Shown: positions 8,806 through 16,108 of the stretch, in pieces
Numbering within the stretch: the stretch's first letter is position 1
How the letters are laid out: every line of letters begins with the position of its first letter
The notes under the pieces: generated by a model
Databases searched by the model: none
What the model saw: only the letters and a program-made list of their open reading frames with translations
Told to the model about the DNA's origin: nothing
Assembly: GCA_903824495.1 (NCBI GenBank)
Contig: CAIJXB010000051.1
Coordinates: 62,001-126,000, forward strand
Source of the DNA: an uncultured Chlamydiae bacterium
GTDB lineage: Bacteria; Chlamydiota; Chlamydiia; Chlamydiales; Rhabdochlamydiaceae
DNA: 64,000 nucleotides
Reading direction: 5' to 3'
Program-made: the position numbers and the translations under genes

Positions 8806-9333
8806 CTATCTATTGAGCAAAGCTGCTTGTATTTCTTCTTCTTGGCTGTAGTTTTGGAGTGCTTCTACATAAGAATTCCAAAGTTCAGCTTCTACTTTTC
8901 CGTGACGGATAGAAGCGATTAGCTCTCTTTTGCTTGTAGCTAAAGATTTTTTAGGGGAGAGCATAGTAACCATTTCTTTGTCACCAGATTGGCGAGCTAG
9001 TTGCAGCATTTTTTCAAGTTGCATTCTAGAGAAAGTATATTGGTCTCTTTTCTTTCTAGAACCTCTAGCAGCTCTTTGTTTAGGTGGTAAGCTAGAAGGT
9101 TTTTCTTTATTGATAATAAACTTTTCTAGAAGAGATCCGAGTTCGCTAGGTTGTCTGTTCTTCATTTTTTTCAGTGTGAAATGGTGCATGTATCCGCCCG
9201 CATCTCCTGGGATATATTTGCAAAGGTCGTTCTCTTTTCTTCCGTTTACTTTCTTAATTGCTTTTGCAATTATATCTTCTACTTCTTTTAGATTTTTTGT
9301 TTTGTCCATAACTTGTTCTCTGTTGCTTTGCAT
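8806..9333 (-). CDS. conserved chlamydial hypothetical protein (CT066-like by position)
   Basis: A basic, soluble protein of 175 residues with no signal peptide. I recognise no catalytic motif. The N-terminal half (DIIAKAIKKVNGRKENDLCKYI) is helical. The middle is Lys/Arg-rich (PPKQRAARGSRKKRDQ), compatible with nucleic-acid binding. The C-terminal half (YTFSRMQLEKMLQLARQSGD) contains repeated short helices. The start is supported by AAGGA 8 bases before the ATG. It sits directly upstream of the ATP/ADP translocase, separated by its own terminator, exactly where C. trachomatis has the uncharacterised CT066. Orthology is inferred from that gene order, not from a sequence comparison, so the function remains open. 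Confidence 0.7.
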   Translation of the reverse strand: MQSNREQVMDKTKNLKEVEDIIAKAIKKVNGRKENDLCKYIPGDAGGYMHHFTLKKMKNRQPSELGSLLEKFIINKEKPSSLPPKQRAARGSRKKRDQYTFSRMQLEKMLQLARQSGDKEMVTMLSPKKSLATSKRELIASIRHGKVEAELWNSYVEALQNYSQEEEIQAALLNR

Positions 9334-9735
9334 AATGTTAATTCCTTTTTTTGGTTTTTATATGTTTTGCATTCGTTCAAGATGGTAATTGTTTTCAACT
9401 TCAAAAGCAAATGAAATCGTTTTTAGGATTTTAAATCAAGAAAAAATATTATAACTATCTATATTTCTTCTCTACACTATTATCTGAACTAAATATTCTA
9501 GATAATCCTTAAAACGTTCCTGTTAACTGGTTTTTCAAGTTTCTTTTCGCCTGTTTCTCAAAATGTTATTTTTCTTTCTTATTTTATGCAACAAATTATT
9601 AAATAAAAGAGAAATTTATTAAATTTTCCTTGGAAGTTTTTTGGTTTTTATGGAAGACTCTGTTGTTTTTGAAGTCTGCCTTCTATGTGAATAAAATTAT
9701 TGATTTCTTAAAGAAGAATTAAAAAGGTTTTGTTG
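9334..9735. other. AT-rich divergent intergenic region
   Basis: About 400 bases, strongly AT-rich, between the divergently oriented basic-protein gene and mrp. It must hold promoters for both directions. I see several AT-rich hexamers but no convincing -35/-10 pair, and no open frame with a ribosome-binding site. Confidence 0.5.
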
Positions 9736-10614
9736 ATGAGTCGAAGTCTTTTAGAGTCGGATGCAAGTATAGAAAAGAATTTAAAGGCAGTGCGCTACAT
9801 AGTAGCGGTCGCTGCCGGCAAGGGGGGAGTTGGGAAGTCTTCGCTTTCTGTAAACCTTGCCCTGTCTCTTCAAAAGGCGGGATATCAAGTCGGCATCTTT
9901 GATGCGGACGTATACGGTCCTTCTTTAGGAATGATGATGCCACTGGAAAAACCTTTGAATGTGAGCGAAGACAAAATCCTTCCAGGCCTATTTCAAGGGG
10001 TAGAAGTTGTTTCTCTTTCCCATATAAGGCAGTCTTCGCAAGGACTGATGGTCAGAGCTCCTGTTGCAAACGGTTTGATTCTTGAGTGCATGAAGAAAAT
10101 CTCTTGGGGTGAACTTGACTACTTGATTGTAGACTTTCCTCCAGGAACTGGGGACATCCAATTGACCCTCATGCAGACACTTCCCTTTTCAGGGGCTGTG
10201 CTTGTAACAACACCTCAAGAAATTTCGCTTCTAGATGTCGGCAAAGCGGCCCACATGTTCCATCACATGGGAGTTCCGATTGTTGGAGTGGTAGAAAACA
10301 TGTCTTATTTTATAGATCCGGCAGGTCTAAAACACAGGTTTTTTGGAGAAGGTGGGGGAAAGAAGATTTCTGATTCGTTTGGCTGTCCGTTTTTAGGGGA
10401 GGTCCCTATCGACCCTGAAGTGTCGAGATGTGGAGACTTAGGAATAGCGCTTCCCTTTGCCTGTGAAGGAAGCTCTGCTGCCCATTCGTTTAAAGAGATA
10501 GCAAGAAAAGCGGCTGAAGTCCTCTATACCTTGGAAGAAGCGGAAAAAGCGTGCCTATCGAAACAGTTTGAATATACGTGGAAGGAGATGGAGCCCAATG
10601 CTTGTTTTAGTTAA
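9736..10614 (+). CDS. mrp: Mrp/ApbC-type P-loop ATPase, iron-sulfur cluster carrier
   Basis: About 292 residues, counted from the ATG at 9736, which has an AAAGG box 8 bases upstream (a TTG two codons earlier is possible). It carries the deviant Walker A GKGGVGKSS at about residues 29-37, a DADVYGPS switch segment, and the Walker B-like YLIVDFPPGTGD block. These are hallmarks of the Mrp/Nbp35 family, which holds and transfers Fe-S clusters. The N-terminal MIP18/DUF59 domain of many Mrp proteins is absent, and I see no C-terminal CxxC motif, so cluster binding may need a partner. The next gene overlaps its 3' end and encodes a DUF971 protein. In plant HCF101 the Mrp and DUF971 parts are one polypeptide, which supports a shared function. 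Confidence 0.9.
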   Translation: MSRSLLESDASIEKNLKAVRYIVAVAAGKGGVGKSSLSVNLALSLQKAGYQVGIFDADVYGPSLGMMMPLEKPLNVSEDKILPGLFQGVEVVSLSHIRQSSQGLMVRAPVANGLILECMKKISWGELDYLIVDFPPGTGDIQLTLMQTLPFSGAVLVTTPQEISLLDVGKAAHMFHHMGVPIVGVVENMSYFIDPAGLKHRFFGEGGGKKISDSFGCPFLGEVPIDPEVSRCGDLGIALPFACEGSSAAHSFKEIARKAAEVLYTLEEAEKACLSKQFEYTWKEMEPNACFS

Positions 10615-10885
10615 AGAATTAAAGCAGCTGAGCAATACTAGCTTTTCCATTTTATGGAGCGATGATCGCTTAAGCGTATTTACTTTAAGCGATCTTCAAA
10701 AAAACTGTCCTTGTGCAAGATGCCAACAGTCCAAAGGGGTGTGCGAAGAAGATGTGAAAGCTTCAAAGATTTCAAGTGTTGGGAATTACGCTCTTCGTAT
10801 AGATTTTACGAAGGGATGTAGCCGAGGCATTTTTACGTTCCAATTTTTAAGAACCATTCATCTATCAGAAGGGACTTTGATTTGA
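10598..10885 (+). CDS. DUF971 domain protein, probable Mrp partner
   Basis: A 95-residue protein made of little more than a DUF971 domain. A cysteine cluster at residues 37-49 (NCPCARCQ, then C49 in GVCEED) could bind a metal or Fe-S cluster. An internal TTG further upstream would extend it, but ATG 10598 has AAGGAG about 10 bases before it and is preferred. The gene overlaps the end of mrp by 17 bases, so translation is probably coupled. DUF971 occurs fused to Mrp in HCF101, so a role in Fe-S delivery is a reasonable inference. Confidence 0.8.
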   Translation: MLVLVKELKQLSNTSFSILWSDDRLSVFTLSDLQKNCPCARCQQSKGVCEEDVKASKISSVGNYALRIDFTKGCSRGIFTFQFLRTIHLSEGTLI

Positions 10886-11850
10886 AAAAAGCAGTAATCA
10901 CAATACTAATAAATGTTCTTTGCCTTGTGCTCACCGGATGTGGAGTTGAAAAACAAGCTCCTTCTTCAAGTAAGAGCTTTGTAAGGGTACTATCTACTAC
11001 CGCAATGATTGATGATATCGTTGCAAAAGTTGGTGGCGATAGAGTTGAAAGACAGGTCTTGATCATTGGAGAAATCGATCCTCACGGCTATGAGCTTGTG
11101 AAAGGGGATGATGAAAAGATCACGGAATCCAACTTAGTGTTTTTCAATGGTCTTAATTTAGAGCATGGAGCAAGCCTTCGCTACAAGATCACCTCTCATG
11201 CTGATGCGATCTCACTTGGAGACTTTGTCTTAAAAAACTATCCCGAGGAAATTCTTTTTGAGCAGGGACAACCAGATCCCCATATTTGGATGGATGTTTC
11301 TCTTTGGTCTCATGCGATAGAGCCAGTACTGGGAGCTTTAGTCTCCAAAGATCCGGAAGGAAAAGAGTATTATGAAGCAAGGGCTCAGAGCGCTTATAAG
11401 GAAATGACAAAGGTTCATCAAGAGATCAGAGGGAAACTGCAGCAAGTTCCTGAAAACCTCCGCTACTTAGTCACTAGCCATGATGCGTTTGCGTATTTCA
11501 CAAGAGCGTATCTTGCCTCAGAGAATGAAAGAAAAGAGGGGGCTTGGAAAAAGCGGATGGCAGCGCCAGAAGGGTTTTCCCCAGATGGTCAGCTTGGAGC
11601 TGCGGACCTACAAAAGATCGTAGATTATTTGGTCGAGTATCAAGTACATGTGGTATTCCCAGAGTCGAATGTAAGTCCTGACTCCTTGCGAAAAATCGTA
11701 TTTGCTTCCAAAGAAAAAGGGATGACCATTCGCATGTCTTTAAAGTCACTTTACGGTGATTCTATGGGCCCTAGCGGATCTGCTTCCGGGAATTATCTTG
11801 GAATGATAGAGTACGATGCAGATGTTTTGATTAAAGAGTGGAGTGAATGA
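10882..11850 (+). CDS. ytgA: metal ABC transporter substrate-binding lipoprotein YtgA
   Basis: A 322-residue periplasmic binding protein of the cluster A-I (TroA/PsaA) family that captures Mn, Fe or Zn for the YtgBCD importer. A lipoprotein signal is clear: MKK, a hydrophobic run and LTGC with C20 as the lipidated residue. This strongly supports the unusual TTG start, which overlaps the stop of the DUF971 gene (TTGA) and has GAAGGGA 8 bases upstream. Probable metal ligands are H68 (DPHGYE), H134 (DPHIWMD), H200 (TSHDAF) and D293 (GDSMGP), the H-H-H-D set of TroA and chlamydial YtgA. It is the first gene of a tightly overlapping ytgABCD-dxr run. Confidence 0.93.
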   Translation: MKKAVITILINVLCLVLTGCGVEKQAPSSSKSFVRVLSTTAMIDDIVAKVGGDRVERQVLIIGEIDPHGYELVKGDDEKITESNLVFFNGLNLEHGASLRYKITSHADAISLGDFVLKNYPEEILFEQGQPDPHIWMDVSLWSHAIEPVLGALVSKDPEGKEYYEARAQSAYKEMTKVHQEIRGKLQQVPENLRYLVTSHDAFAYFTRAYLASENERKEGAWKKRMAAPEGFSPDGQLGAADLQKIVDYLVEYQVHVVFPESNVSPDSLRKIVFASKEKGMTIRMSLKSLYGDSMGPSGSASGNYLGMIEYDADVLIKEWSE

Positions 11851-12620
11851 TGGACAAAAAACAGGCCTTAACGGTAGAGCAGCTAAGTGTCAACTATGAC
11901 AAAGTTCCTGTTTTATGGGATTTAAATTTTTCAGTGCCAACGGGGAAGCTCGTTGGGATCATAGGTCCTAATGGTGCTGGAAAAAGCACACTTCTTAAAG
12001 CTCTACTTGGTATTGTGAAGCCACTGTCTGGACGCATTGAATTCTTAGGTGAGCCCTATAAAAAGGTGAGAAAATCAGTAGCGTATGTTCCGCAAAGAAG
12101 CGCTGTTGATTGGGATTTTCCTGTTACTGTCTTTGATGTGGCCTTAATGGGACGCTATAGCAAAAGTGGGCTATTTAAAAGACTTAATCGCGCTGATAAA
12201 GAAGCTACTTTAAGAGCGCTTGAGTCTGTAGGGCTCGAAGCTTTTGCTCATAGGCAAATTGGAGAGCTTTCCGGCGGTCAGCAACAAAGGCTCTTTGTTG
12301 CAAGAGCTCTTTTGCAAGAAGCGGATGTGTATCTCATGGATGAGCCTTTTGCAGGTGTTGATATTGCTACAGAAAAAGTCATTGTTTCGATCTTTGATGA
12401 TTTAAGAGCGAAAGGGAAAACTCTTTTTGTTGTGCATCACGATTTAAATTCTGTGGATCAATACTTTGATTGGGTGATCTTACTCAATACATCTCTTATT
12501 GCCTGCGGCCCTGTTGAAGAAGTATTTCATAAAGAAATGCTTCTTAAAACATACGGAGGCTACTTTTCATTCCTTGATGAAGCAGCAAAAATGGCGCAAA
12601 AGAAAAACATGGGGCTTTAG
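11847..12620 (+). CDS. ytgB: metal ABC transporter ATPase YtgB
   Basis: The cytoplasmic ATPase subunit of the Ytg importer, 257 residues and a single ABC domain. Walker A GPNGAGKST is at 40-48, a Q-loop follows (YVPQR), the signature LSGGQQQR is at about 141-148, Walker B is VYLMDEPF, and the switch His is in VVHHDLN. The start codon overlaps the ytgA stop (ATGA). A second ATG follows at once, so the first residue is ambiguous by one. Ten bases separate it from ytgC. Confidence 0.96.
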   Translation: MMDKKQALTVEQLSVNYDKVPVLWDLNFSVPTGKLVGIIGPNGAGKSTLLKALLGIVKPLSGRIEFLGEPYKKVRKSVAYVPQRSAVDWDFPVTVFDVALMGRYSKSGLFKRLNRADKEATLRALESVGLEAFAHRQIGELSGGQQQRLFVARALLQEADVYLMDEPFAGVDIATEKVIVSIFDDLRAKGKTLFVVHHDLNSVDQYFDWVILLNTSLIACGPVEEVFHKEMLLKTYGGYFSFLDEAAKMAQKKNMGL

Positions 12621-12630
12621 TTAAAAAATC

Positions 12631-13950
12631 ATGTATCACTGGACAGCATTTTTTACAGATCCATTGCTAAGAGCTCCGATGATCGGGGGGATTTTGATGT
12701 GCATCACGGCCTCTTTAGTTGGCGTGATCGTACTTATCAGAAAGCGATCACTTGTCGGGGAAGCCCTTTCCCATGCTGCGTATCCAGGGATCGTTGTAGG
12801 AGCTGTTGTCTTTGGTAGCTTTTTTTCTTTTCTGCCAGAATGGTTCTCTTCTTTTCTTTTAGTCGGAGCCTTTTTTTCATCTTTATTAGGTCTTTTTGGT
12901 TTGCATTTTCTGCAAACGCGCTTTCGAGTGAAAAGCGATGCAGCTCTTTGTTTCATCCTCTCTTCTTTTTTCGGAATAGGAGTACTGATTGCAAGCCGGA
13001 TCCAATATACGCATCCTCTTTGGTATAGACAGATCCAATCGTTTTTATACGGACAGCCTGCAACCATGACTGATTATCACACCTGGATGTATGCGGTGCT
13101 ATGTCTTATGGTTATCGCCTTTTTGATCTTTTTCTATCGATCGATCCAAGTTGTGAACTTTGATCCTCCCTTTGCTTCAAGCCTTGGCTTTTCAGTCAAA
13201 TGGGTAGAGGTCCTTTTTTTCTGCTTGCTCGTTTTAGCTGTCACTGTAGCCATTCGAGGGGTCGGTGTTGTTCTTCTCTCCGGAATGTTAATAGCTCCAG
13301 CACTCGCGGCGCGGCAGCTGACTCACAATCTTAGCAAGATGTTTTTCTTTTCTGCCACAGTTGGCGCTTTGAGCGCTTTTTTAGGCAACTATGTGTCAGC
13401 AGAGTTTCCGGGGTGGATTATGAACCCAAGACTTATTTTACCCATTGGGCCTCTGATCATTTTATTCGGAGCTGGATTTTGCTTTTTAAGCTTACTGTTA
13501 GCTCCTCAAAGAGGTCTTTTAGTTAGATGGCTTCGAAGAAAAAGGTTTTCTAAAATCTGTGAAGAAGAAAACCTTTTAAAAATCCTTTGGAAAGTAAAAG
13601 AAGGGGAGAAAAGAGCTTTGCTTCAACTTGCAAAAGTAAGACAAAGATCCTCTTTTTCTACCTGGGTGATTTTAAATCGCCTTTCCCGTTATGGATGGGT
13701 GATTCAAGACGAAGGGTATTTTCTTTCTAAAGAGGGAAAAATGAAAGCAAGTCAGGTTGTGCGCCTTCATAGACTATGGGAAGTGTATCTTGTGCATTTA
13801 GGTCAAAGCTCTGAAAAAGTGCATGCAAGCGCGGAAGAGATGGAGCACGTAATTACTCCAGAGCTTGAAAAGAGCCTCTCTGAATATTTGAACCATCCTC
13901 AAGTTGACCCCCACTCTCAACCCATTCCAAAATCAACGGAGTCCATATAA
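12631..13950 (+). CDS. ytgC: metal ABC permease fused to DtxR-like repressor, YtgCR
   Basis: A 439-residue protein of two parts. Residues 1-300 are an ABC-3 permease with eight or nine membrane segments (RKRSLVGEALSHAAYPGIV near the start; GVVLLSGMLIAPALAARQLT in the middle). Residues about 305-439 are cytosolic and match DtxR/MntR regulators: a winged helix (STWVILNRLSRYGWV, then LSKEGK), then RLHRLWEVYL and KVHASAEEMEHV, the metal-site helices. In C. trachomatis the homologous YtgCR is known to be cleaved to release the iron-dependent repressor YtgR. Here the residue equivalent to Cys102 of DtxR appears to be Glu, as in Mn-sensing MntR. There is no stop between the halves. It lies two bases before ytgD. 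Confidence 0.92.
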   Translation: MYHWTAFFTDPLLRAPMIGGILMCITASLVGVIVLIRKRSLVGEALSHAAYPGIVVGAVVFGSFFSFLPEWFSSFLLVGAFFSSLLGLFGLHFLQTRFRVKSDAALCFILSSFFGIGVLIASRIQYTHPLWYRQIQSFLYGQPATMTDYHTWMYAVLCLMVIAFLIFFYRSIQVVNFDPPFASSLGFSVKWVEVLFFCLLVLAVTVAIRGVGVVLLSGMLIAPALAARQLTHNLSKMFFFSATVGALSAFLGNYVSAEFPGWIMNPRLILPIGPLIILFGAGFCFLSLLLAPQRGLLVRWLRRKRFSKICEEENLLKILWKVKEGEKRALLQLAKVRQRSSFSTWVILNRLSRYGWVIQDEGYFLSKEGKMKASQVVRLHRLWEVYLVHLGQSSEKVHASAEEMEHVITPELEKSLSEYLNHPQVDPHSQPIPKSTESI

Positions 13951-13952
13951 TA

Positions 13953-14921
13953 ATGAACCCTTATTCCGGACACGACTTTTTTGGTTTTTTCTCAGTCTTC
14001 TTTTCTCGGATGTGTTTGCTGATTTCAGGCAAGCTTCCTCTTGATCAGATGGCTTCTGATGAAATCCAATGGTTTGTTTTGCTGTTTTTAGGCTTAGCTC
14101 TTTCTTTTCTAGGATCTTTTTTAGTACTAAAGCAGATGACAATGCTTGCCAACGCTTTAAGTCATACAATTCTACTTGGGATTGTGACTTCGTTTCTTTT
14201 ATTCCATTCCTTTTTCTCCATTGAGCATTTGGAAAGTTCTTTCACTTCCATGAAGGTTCTTTGGATCGCTTCTTTGGTATCGGGAATTTTTACAGTTTTA
14301 TTAACGCAGTTTTGTACAAAGATTCTCCACCTGCAAGAAGATGCGAGCATCGGACTTGTCTTTACAACGCTCTTTGCGGCAGGAATTTTACTTGTCACTC
14401 TCTACACAAAAAATATGCACCTTGGAACAGAGGCTGTCATGGGTAACATCGACGCTCTTCACTTCGATGATGTTAAAGTAGCCGCCGGCTTAGCAGCCGT
14501 CAGTGTCTTTTTTGGAGTGGTGTTTTTTAGAGGGTTTTATTTGACAGCGTTTGATGGGGGGCTTGCTAAAAGTTTAGGATGGCCCGTAAGTTTTTTAAAC
14601 TATCTTTTGATGGTTTTAACAGCAGCAGGAGCAATCGCTTCTTTTAGAGCGGTTGGCGTGCTTCTTTTCTTATCCTTTTTAGTAGGTCCGACTCTCATCT
14701 CTTTGCGATACACCCACTCTGTCAGAAAGCTCATCATGCTTAGTTTTGGCATCAGCGCTATAAGCTCACTCTTGTCCATCGCTCTTTCTAGACACAGCTT
14801 GACCGTGTTTAAAGCGCCTCTTTCTACTTCTGGGCTTGTAGTTACAGTCCTCTTTCTTGTATACTTAGCCGTTTTATTGAGCTCCTTTTTCAAAAAAACG
14901 AAAACCATACAAAAAACATGA
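13953..14921 (+). CDS. ytgD: metal ABC transporter permease YtgD
   Basis: The second ABC-3 family permease of the importer, 322 residues with about nine hydrophobic segments and no regulatory extension. Family features are the FLGSFLVLKQMTMLANALSH block after helix one and FRAVGVLLFLSFLVGPTLIS in the later half, which pairs with the ATPase. Its stop overlaps the dxr start (ATGA), so dxr is in the same transcript. The pairing of two different permeases with one ATPase fits the YtgC/YtgD heterodimer of Chlamydia. Confidence 0.94.
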   Translation: MNPYSGHDFFGFFSVFFSRMCLLISGKLPLDQMASDEIQWFVLLFLGLALSFLGSFLVLKQMTMLANALSHTILLGIVTSFLLFHSFFSIEHLESSFTSMKVLWIASLVSGIFTVLLTQFCTKILHLQEDASIGLVFTTLFAAGILLVTLYTKNMHLGTEAVMGNIDALHFDDVKVAAGLAAVSVFFGVVFFRGFYLTAFDGGLAKSLGWPVSFLNYLLMVLTAAGAIASFRAVGVLLFLSFLVGPTLISLRYTHSVRKLIMLSFGISAISSLLSIALSRHSLTVFKAPLSTSGLVVTVLFLVYLAVLLSSFFKKTKTIQKT

Positions 14922-16054
14922 GCAAAAAACGTCTAGCAATCCTAGGGTCTACTGGTTCCATTGGAACTCAAACTCTTCAAGTAGCGCGCCATCTAGGTCT
15001 TGAGGTAGTGGCCCTTGCAGCCTACTCCTCCATCGATCTTTTATATGAGCAAATTCAAGAATTTCATCCTAAAATAGTTGCCGTCTTTGATGACAAAAAA
15101 GCGCTCGAGCTTAAGTCCAGAGTTCCTCATGTTAAAGTAGTATCTGGGATGGAAGGGCTTAAAGAAGCTGCAAGCTGTAGTGAGGCTAATCTTGTGGTCT
15201 CTGCCATCACAGGCTCGATCGGCATTGCGCCAACGCTTGCGGCCATTGAGCAGGGCAAAGACATTGCCCTTGCTAACAAGGAAGTCTTAGTTGCAGCTGG
15301 TGAGCTTGTCATGAAACGGGCAAAAGAAAAAAATGTTCGTATTTTACCCGTAGATAGTGAGCATAGCGCTCTTTTTCAGTGCTTGGAGCACAAAAATCCA
15401 AATGAGGTGAGAAGACTTATCCTCACAGCATCAGGCGGACCTTTTTTTCATCATTCCATCGATGACCTAAAAAAGATTACAAAAGAAACAGCTCTAAAAC
15501 ATCCGAGCTGGAAGATGGGACCGAAGGTCACCATCGACTCATCGACCCTCATGAATAAAGGTCTCGAAGTGATCGAGGCTTTCCATTTATTTAATAGGCC
15601 ACTTGAGGAAATTGAAGTGATCGTACACCCGCAAAGTATCATCCACAGCATGGTAGAGATGAAAGACGGCTCTTTATTTGCTCAGATGTCAGAGCCTAGT
15701 ATGATCTTTCCGATCCAGTATGCGGTGACCTGGCCCGAGAGATCTCCCGGATTTTTACCCCCATTTCCTTTTGCAAAACATCCGAAGCTGGAGTTTTTTC
15801 AGCTTGAAAAAGGAAAGTTTATCTGTTTGGAGCTTGCGTATGAAGCTTTAAGACAAGGGGGGAGTTTCCCTTGCTATCTCAATGCAGCAAATGAAGTTTT
15901 AGTCGCTCAATTCTTAGAAGGAAAGATTTCCTGGCTAGACATTGGACGGAAACTTGAAAAATTGCTCTCTTGTCATAAAAGGGAAACTCCATCAACATTA
16001 GAAGCGATATATAGCATCGATGCTCAGGCCAGGGCCGAAGCAGCCGGCTGCTAG
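14918..16054 (+). CDS. dxr: 1-deoxy-D-xylulose 5-phosphate reductoisomerase
   Basis: Converts DXP to 2-C-methyl-D-erythritol 4-phosphate with NADPH, the committed step of the MEP isoprenoid pathway in the cytoplasm. At 378 residues it has the usual length. The NADPH loop GSTGSIG is at 10-16. The metal/substrate block PVDSEHSALFQCL near residue 146 holds the Asp and Glu ligands, followed by ASGGPF, the flexible-loop region with HPSWKMGPKVTIDSSTLMNK, and HPQSIIHSMVE. It overlaps ytgD by four bases. The adjacency to ytgD and rseP is the same as in C. trachomatis (CT070-CT072). Confidence 0.96.
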   Translation: MSKKRLAILGSTGSIGTQTLQVARHLGLEVVALAAYSSIDLLYEQIQEFHPKIVAVFDDKKALELKSRVPHVKVVSGMEGLKEAASCSEANLVVSAITGSIGIAPTLAAIEQGKDIALANKEVLVAAGELVMKRAKEKNVRILPVDSEHSALFQCLEHKNPNEVRRLILTASGGPFFHHSIDDLKKITKETALKHPSWKMGPKVTIDSSTLMNKGLEVIEAFHLFNRPLEEIEVIVHPQSIIHSMVEMKDGSLFAQMSEPSMIFPIQYAVTWPERSPGFLPPFPFAKHPKLEFFQLEKGKFICLELAYEALRQGGSFPCYLNAANEVLVAQFLEGKISWLDIGRKLEKLLSCHKRETPSTLEAIYSIDAQARAEAAGC

Positions 16055-16108
16055 CATCCAGATGCTAAGCATCTTTAATTTAACGAAAGAAAAAGGTTTT
16101 TTAAGCTT

